Shown here one piece after another: positions 15,941 through 22,317 of a stretch of 23,534 bases of DNA. The number at the start of each line of letters is the position of its first letter. Positions within the stretch are counted from its first letter, which is position 1. The translations under genes and the position numbers were made by a program. The DNA is from Candidatus Niyogiibacteriota bacterium (lineage in GTDB: Bacteria > Patescibacteriota > Minisyncoccia > 1-14-0-10-42-19). The notes under the pieces are model-generated. The model ran no database searches. It was not told where the DNA came from and saw nothing but the letters and a program-made list of their open reading frames with translations. The DNA lies in the NCBI GenBank assembly GCA_016204155.1, contig JACQLG010000031.1:1-23534 (forward strand), read 5' to 3'.

Positions 15941-17119
15941 TTATAACTTCCGATGCTTACGTATAATAACGCTCTTTTGAATTTCTGCAGTTCCTTCGTA
16001 TGTTGGCAATATCTCGGCATCGTTTTTGATATCGCCGATAACATAATCATACGTATACCAGTACCCGCCGAACATATCGCAGCAGTCGCGAGCGACCCGC
16101 CGCGCATTTTCTGCAGACAACAATTTTACCTTTGCCGCGTCATCAGAAAACGGCATGTCTCTATCTTTCTTTCGGCACGCATCAAGCACGCCTTTCCAAA
16201 TTACATCAGTATATGCTTCATGCTCTGCAAGCCGAAGACCGATAACATCCAAATCAATAAGACGCATATCGAATACTGTCCTCGTCTTCGTATATTCCCG
16301 CGTCTCAGTCAAAGCCCTTCTTGCGATACCGTCGCCTTGAGATGCAATGCCCAATCTTCCTATATCAAGCGTCGCGAGGGCAACCGACATTCCTTTCCCC
16401 TGTTCACCTAAAATACTATCTTCAGAAATAACAACGTTATCAAACTCAACAAGACAAAATGGCGCGCCGCCAAATCCGCGCTTCCTTATAGAACTTATCT
16501 GTATGCCAGGAATGTCTCTAAATCCAATCTCATTGCTTTCTATAAGGAAAGCGGTGATACCTGCATGCCTTTTAGAAATATCTTCTTTCCATCCTTTTAT
16601 CCGCGCGAATACAATCATAAAACGCGCGCGGTCCGCATTGGTAATAAGATTTTTGAAGCCATTCAGTATAAATTTGCCATTATGGTCTTCCGCAGTCATC
16701 TTAAGCGCGCTTAAATCCGAGCCGACTTCAGTTTCAGTCGCCGCAAAACATCCGAAGTCCTCGCCTGACGCTAAAAAAGGCAATGTTCTTCTCTTTTGAT
16801 CCTCTCTCCCGAATGTCGTAATCGGAAATCCTACAAGGGCGGTATTCACACTCCATATAAGCTGAAGGCTCGGCCAGGCTTCTGCGAGTTTGCTTGAAAT
16901 ACACGCGGTTGCTTCAGTACTTGCGCCAATCCTTCCGTATTCTTCCGGGAACGACATTCCCATGATTCCCAATTCGCCAAGTCTCTTTAACCACGCGTGT
17001 GGGAATATGTTATATTTCTCCAATTGTCAATACCCGTTTTCAAAAACGTTTTCTCTTTTTAAAAATTCCTCGGTAGTTAAAACGACTGCGTCAATATCTG
17101 CCTCGGTCATATGAGTCAT
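15941..17119 (-). CDS. Acyl-CoA dehydrogenase with in-frame TGA at codon 31
   Basis: FAD-dependent alpha,beta-dehydrogenation of acyl-CoA thioesters. From codon 33 on the homology is complete: helical N-terminal domain (LGIMGMSFPEEYGRIG), flavin-contact strand CFAATETEVGSDLSAL, FILNGFKNLITNADRA, and the C-terminal TYEGTAEIQ carrying the catalytic Glu (about residue 375 of 392). The start is firm: ATG at 17119 with AGGAGG 8 nt upstream and a promoter before it. This gives 30 codons ending FLKRENVFENGY, then TGA (17029-17027), then QLEKYNIFPHAW in the same frame. Spacing across the TGA matches the family, so one codon was replaced rather than the frame shifted. Either the gene is inactivated, or translation restarts (TTG at 17023), or UGA is read through, or it is a sequencing error. 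An acyl-CoA dehydrogenase is unusual in CPR bacteria. Confidence 0.85.
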
Positions 17120-17127
17120 TTTACTTT

Positions 17128-17133
17128 CCTCCT
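17128..17133 (-). promoter_or_regulatory. Perfect Shine-Dalgarno deciding the dehydrogenase start
   Basis: AGGAGG on the minus strand, 8 nt before the ATG at 17119. It shows that translation begins upstream of the in-frame TGA and not at the TTG at 17023, which has no comparable site. Confidence 0.85.
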
Positions 17134-17155
17134 GTTGTTAACTTACTTCCCAAAA

Positions 17156-17184
17156 ACTATAGCATAATACTTTTCAGAAAGCAA
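17156..17184 (-). promoter_or_regulatory. Sigma-70 promoter for the acyl-CoA dehydrogenase gene
   Basis: TTGCTT (17184-17179), a 17-nt spacer and TATAGT (17161-17156). Transcription would start near 17149, about 30 nt before the ATG. Confidence 0.6.
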
Positions 17185-17334
17185 ACCTCTATTTTTTACT
17201 ATTACTATTTTTTACTATTCTTATAAAATGGCCGATCGGTCAAAATGTAAGACTGCAATCAATACTTTCTTTGATCAATCATAGAAACCGAATACGAATT
17301 GCGGCTCCAAACTATAGCATACTTTTATAAAAAA

Positions 17335-17370
17335 GAAGGCCGCTTCGTGCGCATGCATCAAAACGGCTTC
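17335..17370 (-). terminator. Terminator after the 43-residue membrane protein gene
   Basis: Minus-strand stem GAAGCCG/CGG(C)CTTC with one bulge, enclosing a loop with a TGCATGCGCA element, followed by TTTTTTATAAAA. It lies 24 nt beyond the stop of the small gene. The stretch from here to the dehydrogenase promoter (17185-17334) shows no gene. Confidence 0.6.
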
Positions 17371-17393
17371 AAAATTCTTTCGAGGATTTAGAT

Positions 17394-17525
17394 TTAGGAA
17401 AAACCAAGCGCCCCAATCGCAAGCAATAATACCACGATACAGAACCCGTACGCGATTACTTTATCCGGATTACTTTGAATCTCCTTTTCAATCCCCTTTT
17501 CAATTTTTTTAATCAATAGATTCAT
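17394..17525 (-). CDS. 43-residue single-pass membrane protein
   Basis: Starts at ATG 17525 with an excellent AGGAGG 7 nt upstream and ends TAA. The N-terminal half is basic/amphipathic (MNLLIKKIEKGIEKEIQSNP); the C-terminal half is one membrane helix (VIAYGFCIVVLLLAIGAL) ending GFS. The strong ribosome site, clean hydrophobic pattern and downstream terminator argue for a real gene despite its size. It has no recognised family. An in-membrane regulator, a small toxin or an accessory subunit are possible; nothing selects among them. Confidence 0.75.
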   Translation of the reverse strand: MNLLIKKIEKGIEKEIQSNPDKVIAYGFCIVVLLLAIGALGFS

Positions 17526-17532
17526 TTCATTC

Positions 17533-17538
17533 CCTCCT
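17533..17538 (-). promoter_or_regulatory. Shine-Dalgarno of the 43-residue protein
   Basis: AGGAGG within TAAGGAGGGA, 7 nt before the ATG at 17525. A second ATG at 17530 would give a two-codon frame only, so the site fixes the start at 17525. Confidence 0.8.
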
Positions 17539-17591
17539 TATTTTTTTAATCTGCGGGTATTATACACTATTTTCAATATTTTTGCAAGCCC

Positions 17592-17618
17592 TATGTGCAA
17601 AACCCGACCTTGCACATA
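17592..17618. other. Perfect 9-bp hairpin
   Basis: TATGTGCAA and TTGCACATA around the 9-nt loop AACCCGACC. No T-run follows on either strand, so it is not a simple terminator. It lies downstream of the DUF378 gene and upstream of the 43-residue gene on the minus strand, next to a second hairpin. Confidence 0.6.
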
Positions 17619-17625
17619 AACGCAT

Positions 17626-17651
17626 TGCGGCCCGCCTAAAAGCGAGCCGCA
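17626..17651 (-). other. Second hairpin after the DUF378 gene
   Basis: TGCGGC/GCCGCA stem continuing, after one mismatch, into CGC/GCG. It begins 24 nt after the DUF378 stop. It is GC-rich, but no T-tract follows on the minus strand; it could end transcription inefficiently or protect the mRNA 3' end. Confidence 0.5.
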
Positions 17652-17675
17652 GTAAAAACATCCAAAAAAAATCTT

Positions 17676-17915
17676 TTACATTTTCGCGCCGGCACCATTC
17701 CCCTGCATTCCCTCCTTTCCCGCGCAATGCTTGCAATGCCCTTTATGCGTGACCAAAAGATATATCGCCGATAAGCCGACAAGAATATAGATCAGTTTCG
17801 AGATGAACGCATCTTGTCCGCCGAAAAGATTTCCGATATCCCAGCCAAGAATAGCAAGCGCGAGCCAATTCAAACCGCCGATAATAATAAGCCAAAAAGC
17901 TATTTTGTGAAGCAT
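17676..17915 (-). CDS. DUF378-family membrane protein
   Basis: A 79-residue integral membrane protein with two helices: IAFWLIIIGGLNWLALAI (about 4-23) and LIYILVGLSAIYLLVTH (about 41-57). The family signature GGLNWLALAILGWDIGNLFG...ISKLIYILVGLSAIYLL matches DUF378. A C-terminal tail with Cys/His (HKGHCKHC) follows and might bind metal. Its function is unknown. It is the third gene of a minus-strand cluster after the LiaI-like and FKBP genes, about 50 nt from the latter. Confidence 0.85.
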   Translation of the reverse strand: MLHKIAFWLIIIGGLNWLALAILGWDIGNLFGGQDAFISKLIYILVGLSAIYLLVTHKGHCKHCAGKEGMQGNGAGAKM

Positions 17916-17965
17916 ATCCGTTTCTTACATTTGTTGATTATCCCGACCTTTCATTTCATTTTTTC

Positions 17966-18475
17966 TTATTTCTTACGGATGGAGAGCACTTCAACCTGGA
18001 AAATAAGCATCGCGTTCGGAGGAATGGCTCCCGGTATGCCTCCTGCCCCGTATGCAAGCTCCGGAGGAATCCTCAAAATCCGCACCTCTCCTTCTTTCAT
18101 GCCCTTTATGCCAGCTTCCCACCCGGTAATCACCTCTCCTGCGCCAAGAGTAAAAGAAAAAGGCGAACCGCGATCCACGCTTGAATCAAACTTCGTATCA
18201 TCCTCAAGCCAGCCGGTATAATGGACCGTCACAACATCCCCGTTTTCAGCACCTGTGCCCGTTCCTTCACGAAGAACAGTAAATTGCATTTCTACCTTGT
18301 TCTCTTCTTTCAATCCTCCCTTGTCTTGCGCCATTATCCCATCATCCGTCATTGCTTCCGATTCCATCATCGTATCATCCTTCTCAATATCCATCGCACC
18401 AGGCCGCAGTATAAAAAAATAAACTCCCGCGGCTATAACTATTGCACCCGCAAGGAGTACAACAAATAATTTCAT
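17966..18475 (-). CDS. Membrane-anchored FKBP-type peptidyl-prolyl cis-trans isomerase
   Basis: A 169-residue protein. The N-terminal anchor (LFVVLLAGAIVIAAGVYFFIL, about 3-23) is followed by an acidic linker and then one FKBP domain at about 70-168: NGDVVTVHYTGWLEDDTKFDSS, PFSFTLGAGEVITGWEAGIKGM, RILRIPPELAYGAGGIPGAIPPNAMLIFQVEVL. The active-site aromatics and GVITGWE-type segment are conserved. It folds or isomerises proteins outside the cytoplasmic membrane, plausibly the many surface proteins encoded here. It starts 3 nt after the LiaI-like gene's stop, so the two are co-transcribed. Confidence 0.92.
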   Translation of the reverse strand: MKLFVVLLAGAIVIAAGVYFFILRPGAMDIEKDDTMMESEAMTDDGIMAQDKGGLKEENKVEMQFTVLREGTGTGAENGDVVTVHYTGWLEDDTKFDSSVDRGSPFSFTLGAGEVITGWEAGIKGMKEGEVRILRIPPELAYGAGGIPGAIPPNAMLIFQVEVLSIRKK

Positions 18476-18478
18476 ATG

Positions 18479-18676
18479 CTATATTCTCTTTACGATAAGA
18501 TATACTCCGAACGCAATAATAAGCGCGGGCCAGAACGATACATCAACAAAAAGCCATCCCATCTCTCGCGCAAGCAAAAAAGCGCCGATCAGAACAAAGA
18601 AAAATCCCCAGGCAAAACCGCCTCCCTTGCAACACCACCGCCTACAGATAAAATTGTCGCTCTCTTGATGCGTCAT
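18479..18676 (-). CDS. Small membrane protein, LiaI/LiaF-TM (DUF5668)-like
   Basis: 65 residues. A Cys/Arg-rich N-terminus (FICRRWCCKGG) is followed by two membrane helices, GFAWGFFFVLIGAFLLARE and SFWPALIIAFGVYLIVK. The FWPALIIAFGVYLI pattern is that of LiaI/LiaF-like transmembrane regions involved in envelope-stress sensing in Firmicutes; the function in CPR is unknown. It ends TAG, 3 nt before the FKBP start. No Shine-Dalgarno is clear. Confidence 0.7.
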   Translation of the reverse strand: MTHQESDNFICRRWCCKGGGFAWGFFFVLIGAFLLAREMGWLFVDVSFWPALIIAFGVYLIVKRI

Positions 18677-18814
18677 AGATAATACACATTATGATGCGCT
18701 ACTAACATCATCAAATACGCAAAATAATAATATATTCTTGGCATTGCTTATTTTTATAATACAACAAGTCCGAAAATAAAAAAAATGGCCCTGGGGAAAA
18801 ACCATTCAAAGGCA

Positions 18815-18842
18815 TTGACAAAAAAAGTGGGAGCGCTATACT
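18815..18842 (+). promoter_or_regulatory. Consensus sigma-70 promoter for the zinc-ribbon gene
   Basis: Perfect TTGACA (18815-18820), a 16-nt spacer and TATACT (18837-18842). The start near 18849 leaves about 90 nt of leader, which contains a tandem AAATATGCTG direct repeat at about 18868-18887. Confidence 0.8.
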
Positions 18843-18940
18843 GCTTTGTATAGATTTATTTAGGTTAAAATATGCTGAAATATGCTGCTTTGCCTAAACG
18901 AATTAAGGTCATTATTATAAGTTTTAACGCATAACGCAAA

Positions 18941-19129
18941 GTGGCTTACGACAACAATCAAGGCGGCGGCGGATATCCTCCTCGCCAAATGTTTAAGGGT
19001 GACTGGAAATGCTCCAAATGCGGAGCCGATATCAAAGAACTTCCGTTCCAGCCGGCTCCTGATCGCATGGACCAGCTTCAATGCCGGGACTGCTACAAGA
19101 AAGACCGGCCGACCCGCCGAAGATTCTAA
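18941..19129 (+). CDS. Small zinc-ribbon protein (CxxC-x20-CxxC)
   Basis: A 62-residue protein. A Gly-rich N-terminus (MAYDNNQGGGGYPP) is followed by a zinc ribbon with C24-x2-C27 (KCSKCGADI) and C48-x2-C51 (QCRDCYKK), then a basic tail (RPTRRRF). It resembles the probable zinc-ribbon (zf-trcl-like) proteins frequent in CPR genomes. The basic tail suggests nucleic-acid or ribosome contact. The start is GTG; there is no Shine-Dalgarno, but no better start exists and the promoter and leader are strong. It is convergent with the PurD-like gene and shares its terminator. Confidence 0.8.
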   Translation: MAYDNNQGGGGYPPRQMFKGDWKCSKCGADIKELPFQPAPDRMDQLQCRDCYKKDRPTRRRF

Positions 19130-19132
19130 TCA

Positions 19133-19178
19133 AAAAGAAAAATCCTCCTGAGCGAAGTCGAAGGAGGATTTTTCTTTT
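19133..19178. terminator. Bidirectional terminator between convergent genes, loop type GAGCRAAGTCGA
   Basis: A perfect 17-bp stem (19133-19149 with 19162-19178), A/T-rich at the base and CCTCCT/AGGAGG at the top, with the 12-nt loop GAGCGAAGTCGA. It has the same loop as the terminators at 15508 and 22261, with different stem sequences. Confidence 0.9.
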
Positions 19179-19187
19179 ATCTATTAT

Positions 19188-20486
19188 TTATGAATCGCGC
19201 AGATACCCCCAATTATGGAGCTTATCGCTATCCTCAAACCAGCGGTCTCCGATGTCTTTGCGGTAATACATATTCGGCATCATGATGTTTGCAATCCTAT
19301 TATACGCCTGATGCTGCGCCTGTTTCATGGTCTGTCCCATTCCTGTCACTATCAATACAACGCCCGAAGTGCCGGTAATAATCCATTCGCCGTTCACTTC
19401 CTTTACATCTTCAACGTGTACGCCTTCGCGCTGGGGTTTCTTAAAAAAAATAACAGAATCTTTTGAATTCACTTCAAACGTTTTTTTATCTCCATGGTAC
19501 GGGAACGGCGGAACGACGAGACGCACTCCTATCTGGAATCCCGCGCGCGTGCGCAGTTTTACCTGCTCGCCAGCGGCAAGCTGATATAAAAATTCTCCTA
19601 TTGGGTTTAATATGCCTTCCTGCTGAATACTGATTGTAGGATATCCGAAACGCGCGCTAAACTCCAGAGGATAAATGCCGTTTGCGTTCACAATGCAGTT
19701 CAAATCAATATATCCGACATATCCTTCCTCCGCCAATTTCCCTTCCATTTTTTTGAGCGTATTATTAAAAATTTTATTAGGCGCGCTCCAGAACATGCTT
19801 GTTCCCATCTCGCCCGTCGAAGGGCCGATATCGCCGGGAAATAATTTTTTATGTTCAAAGTTTACGTTAATGGGATAGATAAATTCTTTACCGTTAAAAA
19901 ATGCGCCTACGCCCACTTCTACGCCGACGACATATTTTTGGAGCACAAACGCCTTTATTTTTTTGGAAAGCGATTTTTTATACGCCAAAAGAATCTGAAT
20001 GACATCTTTCCCGTCATCTTCCTCGCCCACAAAGAGCAGCTGTTTAGCATTTGCCGCCTCCCCGCTTGACTTAATGACATATCTTCCGGGGTTATCCCTC
20101 ACGTATGTCACTGCATCATCAAACGATACGAAACCTTGGTATGGGATGATCAAAACACCCGCCTTTCTCATTTCTTCCTGCCCGAACGGACGGTCATCTT
20201 CAATCTGGTCTGTATATGCCGTCCCGCCAACGACTAATTTGCCTTCCTTGCGGAGCTTCTGCGCTTTTCTGCCCTGCCCGAGCACATCATCAAACACAAT
20301 AACGTCGGCCCAAGGCACTTCCTTCTGCCAGTCATCTACTTTGGGGACTAATCCGTCCGCAATCTCTTTTTCAGCGGGATTCTCAATATAATAGCGGACC
20401 TCGTGGCCCTCTTTTACAACCTGCCAGGCAATATCGGAAATAAGCCCTTCAAGCGATACAAAAAGAAATTTTTTCTTTTCTATCAT
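19188..20486 (-). CDS. purD: PurD-like phosphoribosylamine-glycine ligase (ATP-grasp)
   Basis: A 432-residue ATP-grasp enzyme of the GAR synthetase family, which joins glycine to phosphoribosylamine in purine synthesis. Visible: an N-terminal domain ending in VVGGTAYTDQIEDDR, and ATP-grasp strand segments RYVIKSSG and FVLQKYVVGVEVGVGAFF (about 180-197). Also present are the loop PGDIGPSTGEMGT (217-229), equivalent to the PurD DxGPNTGGMG loop, and GYIDLNC...IYPLEFSARFGYPT (258-284), equivalent to EFNARFGDPE. It is divergent: the usual N-terminal GGREHA loop is replaced by LEGLISDIAW, and NTGGMG by STGEMG. No other purine gene is nearby, so another amine or acid substrate is possible. ATG at 20486 has AGGA 9 nt upstream. 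Confidence 0.75.
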   Translation of the reverse strand: MIEKKKFLFVSLEGLISDIAWQVVKEGHEVRYYIENPAEKEIADGLVPKVDDWQKEVPWADVIVFDDVLGQGRKAQKLRKEGKLVVGGTAYTDQIEDDRPFGQEEMRKAGVLIIPYQGFVSFDDAVTYVRDNPGRYVIKSSGEAANAKQLLFVGEEDDGKDVIQILLAYKKSLSKKIKAFVLQKYVVGVEVGVGAFFNGKEFIYPINVNFEHKKLFPGDIGPSTGEMGTSMFWSAPNKIFNNTLKKMEGKLAEEGYVGYIDLNCIVNANGIYPLEFSARFGYPTISIQQEGILNPIGEFLYQLAAGEQVKLRTRAGFQIGVRLVVPPFPYHGDKKTFEVNSKDSVIFFKKPQREGVHVEDVKEVNGEWIITGTSGVVLIVTGMGQTMKQAQHQAYNRIANIMMPNMYYRKDIGDRWFEDSDKLHNWGYLRDS

Positions 20487-20547
20487 ATGTTTATCCTACA
20501 CCCGCAAGAAAAATAAAAAAAGATGCCAAGCTGAAAATACTTTCCGC

Positions 20548-20567
20548 ATTCCATATTCATATGGAAT
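20548..20567. promoter_or_regulatory. 20-bp inverted repeat between divergent genes (possible operator)
   Basis: Perfect 9-bp arms ATTCCATAT/ATATGGAAT around TC, in the 141-nt gap between the PurD-like gene and the plus-strand CxxC gene. No T-run follows, so it is not a terminator. A dimeric regulator site is possible but unproven. Confidence 0.35.
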
Positions 20568-20627
20568 AGTGTAAAATAAATAAAAAGGTCACTTTCATTC
20601 TTATTACTCGTAAAGAATAACTTTCCC

Positions 20628-20822
20628 ATGTTTGACAATCATCTTTATAATCTCATACTCCAATTAGTACAGGAACACAAAAGTTTATGGCGCATGAAGA
20701 ACGAATATATGAAAGATGCCGGGGATTGCGCGGACTGCAAAACATTCTGGGAGAAAATGGAAAAAGACAAAGAAGGCCATATCCAAGAACTCGCGGGGCT
20801 TATTAAAAATCACATGTCATAA
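20628..20822 (+). CDS. Small helical CxxC protein of unknown function
   Basis: A 64-residue soluble protein, predicted almost all helical (HLYNLILQLVQEHKSLWRMKNEY; KDKEGHIQELAGLIKNHM), with a central C34-x2-C37 (DCADCKTFW). The two Cys and helix pair could bind a metal or form a disulfide, perhaps as part of a dimer. I do not recognise a named family, though similar short proteins seem frequent in CPR genomes. It is directly followed, 5 nt later, by the DUF7282 gene, so the two are likely one transcript. Confidence 0.7.
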   Translation: MFDNHLYNLILQLVQEHKSLWRMKNEYMKDAGDCADCKTFWEKMEKDKEGHIQELAGLIKNHMS

Positions 20823-20827
20823 AATAT

Positions 20828-21325
20828 ATGGCTAAAAAAATTATCCTGTTCGCTTTATTCGTCTTCTTAGCAGGCACTGGATTTTATTTTATATATGGTC
20901 CGAAATCAGAAAAAAATGCGCAAACGCCTCCTCCAAATGATAATTCGCCATCAAGCGGTTTGCGTATCGGCACAGAAGCAATATATGTTCCTGACCAAAA
21001 ACCGGGACCAAATATAACCGTAGGTTTTGCCAACATCAAAAAAAACGGATTTGTTGTAATCCATGAAAGTTCGGGGGGCGCGCCGGGTGCAATTATCGGG
21101 AACAGCATATTACTCAACGCCGGGGAAAACGAAAACATTACTATTTCGCTCCTGCGCCCGAGCAAGAACGGCGATGAATTGATAGCAATGCTGCATCATG
21201 ACGATGGAAACGCCTTATTCAATGCGCCAGGCGATCTTCCAGCGAAAGATTCTGATGGGAATATTCTCTATATGATATTTTCTGTCTATAATGATGCTGA
21301 TGCGCCGGATGCAATCAATTTGTAA
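20828..21325 (+). CDS. Membrane-anchored DUF7282-domain protein
   Basis: A 165-residue protein. Its N-terminal membrane segment (IILFALFVFLAGTGFYFIY) and Pro/Ser linker are followed by one domain at about 50-160. Conserved features there match DUF7282: VPDQKPGPNITVGFANI, GFVVIHESSGGAPGAIIGNS, LLRPSKNGDELIAMLHHDDG, and FNAPGDLPAKDSDGN. DUF7282 is an extracytoplasmic beta domain known mainly from archaeal and bacterial surface proteins; its ligand is unknown. The ATG lies 5 nt beyond the stop of the preceding small gene. Confidence 0.8.
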   Translation: MAKKIILFALFVFLAGTGFYFIYGPKSEKNAQTPPPNDNSPSSGLRIGTEAIYVPDQKPGPNITVGFANIKKNGFVVIHESSGGAPGAIIGNSILLNAGENENITISLLRPSKNGDELIAMLHHDDGNALFNAPGDLPAKDSDGNILYMIFSVYNDADAPDAINL

Positions 21326-21333
21326 GATATAGC

Positions 21334-21361
21334 TTGCAAAAATCCAGCAGTATGCTATAAT
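21334..21361 (+). promoter_or_regulatory. Sigma-70 promoter for the metzincin-like gene
   Basis: TTGCAA (21334-21339), a 16-nt spacer and perfect TATAAT (21356-21361). It starts near 21368, giving an AT-rich leader of about 85 nt before the ATG at 21453. Confidence 0.7.
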
Positions 21362-21452
21362 ACAACTTATATCAATATTAAAGGTCAAAATAGACATAAT
21401 TACTATCACTAAAAATATCTTATATTTTTATTATTAACATTAAATAACATAA

Positions 21453-22229
21453 ATGAATCAAATCAAAAAAAATCGTTTTATCCTATTAACCGCGTTAATC
21501 GCCGTATTCTTTGTCGTAGGATTTGCCGCGTACGCTGATCATTCATGGGGAACGTACCACTGGGCGCGAACCGCAAATCCTTTTACTCTTAAACTCGGCG
21601 ATAACGTGTCTTCAACGTGGGATGGCCACCTTGCTACGACCTCTAGTGACTGGAGCCTATCATCGATACTGGACACTGCCGTAGTTGCGGGGCTCACAAG
21701 CTCGAGTTCTTGCAAGCCAACAACTGGACGCGCAGAAATTTGCAACAGAAAGTACGGTTTTAACGGCTGGCTTGGAGTCGCGAGCATTTGGATTACGGGA
21801 GACCATATTACAAAAGGAACGGTAAAACTCAACGACAGCTATTTTAATACATCAACGTATAACAAACCGGAATGGAGACAATTTGTCATGTGTCAGGAAG
21901 TAGGACACATTTTCGGCCTTGACCACCAAGACATAGACTTTGACAATGCCAATCTCGGATCCTGTATGGATTATACGTCTGACCCTGCATCAAACCAGCA
22001 CCCAAACCAGCACGACTATGACCAGCTTGAATTGATTTATTCCCATCTTGATTCTTCCACAACCGTAAACCAGTCTTTGCCATCGCGAAATGGAAACGGC
22101 AATGATGTTGACGAATCTCTCCAATGGGGCAAAGCAGTCAAAAAATCTTCTGACGGCAAGCCATCGCTTTATGTGCGGGACCTCGGCAACGGAGAAAAAG
22201 TATTCAATTTCATAATCTGGGCAAACTAA
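21453..22229 (+). CDS. Secreted metzincin-like protein with QExxHxxGxxH zinc motif
   Basis: A 258-residue protein with a signal peptide (FILLTALIAVFFVVGFAAYA). A metzincin-type domain follows: zinc-helix motif C147-QEVGHIFGLDH-Q (Q148-E149, H152, G155, H158) and a Met-turn-like SCMDYT (171-175). Compared with the metzincin motif HExxHxxGxxH, the first His is Gln while the catalytic-position Glu and the other two His remain. C147 and C171 flank the active site and may form a disulfide. I recall similar CQEVGH...GLDHQD...CMDY proteins elsewhere, so the Gln may be a family trait rather than a mutation. It may still be a protease with altered zinc binding, or a zinc-binding non-enzyme. Confidence 0.75.
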   Translation: MNQIKKNRFILLTALIAVFFVVGFAAYADHSWGTYHWARTANPFTLKLGDNVSSTWDGHLATTSSDWSLSSILDTAVVAGLTSSSSCKPTTGRAEICNRKYGFNGWLGVASIWITGDHITKGTVKLNDSYFNTSTYNKPEWRQFVMCQEVGHIFGLDHQDIDFDNANLGSCMDYTSDPASNQHPNQHDYDQLELIYSHLDSSTTVNQSLPSRNGNGNDVDESLQWGKAVKKSSDGKPSLYVRDLGNGEKVFNFIIWAN

Positions 22230-22260
22230 TTCTTCGCGCTTCTTTACAGCGTTCATCAGA

Positions 22261-22310
22261 CAAAAAGAAAAATCCCCCTTCGACTTCGCTCAGGGGGATT
22301 TTTCTTTTTG
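22261..22310. terminator. Bidirectional terminator between convergent genes, loop type GAGCRAAGTCGA (inverted)
   Basis: A perfect 19-bp stem (22261-22279 with 22292-22310), CCCCCT/AGGGGG at the top, loop TCGACTTCGCTC on the plus strand, which is the reverse complement of the loop at 19150-19161. It separates the metzincin-like and RRM genes. Confidence 0.9.
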
Positions 22311-22317
22311 GCTTGTT

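Noticed and set aside
15941..17119. Genome-wide UGA recoding (as in Gracilibacteria or Absconditabacteria)
   Set aside because: rsmE ends at TGA with a terminator just after it, and no other gene here contains an in-frame TGA.
17154..17321. 13-bp exact direct repeat AAACTATAGCATA at 17154 and 17309
   Set aside because: The first copy contains the -10 box of the dehydrogenase promoter, but the second has no suitable -35 and no gene start. The region is AT-rich, so chance is plausible.
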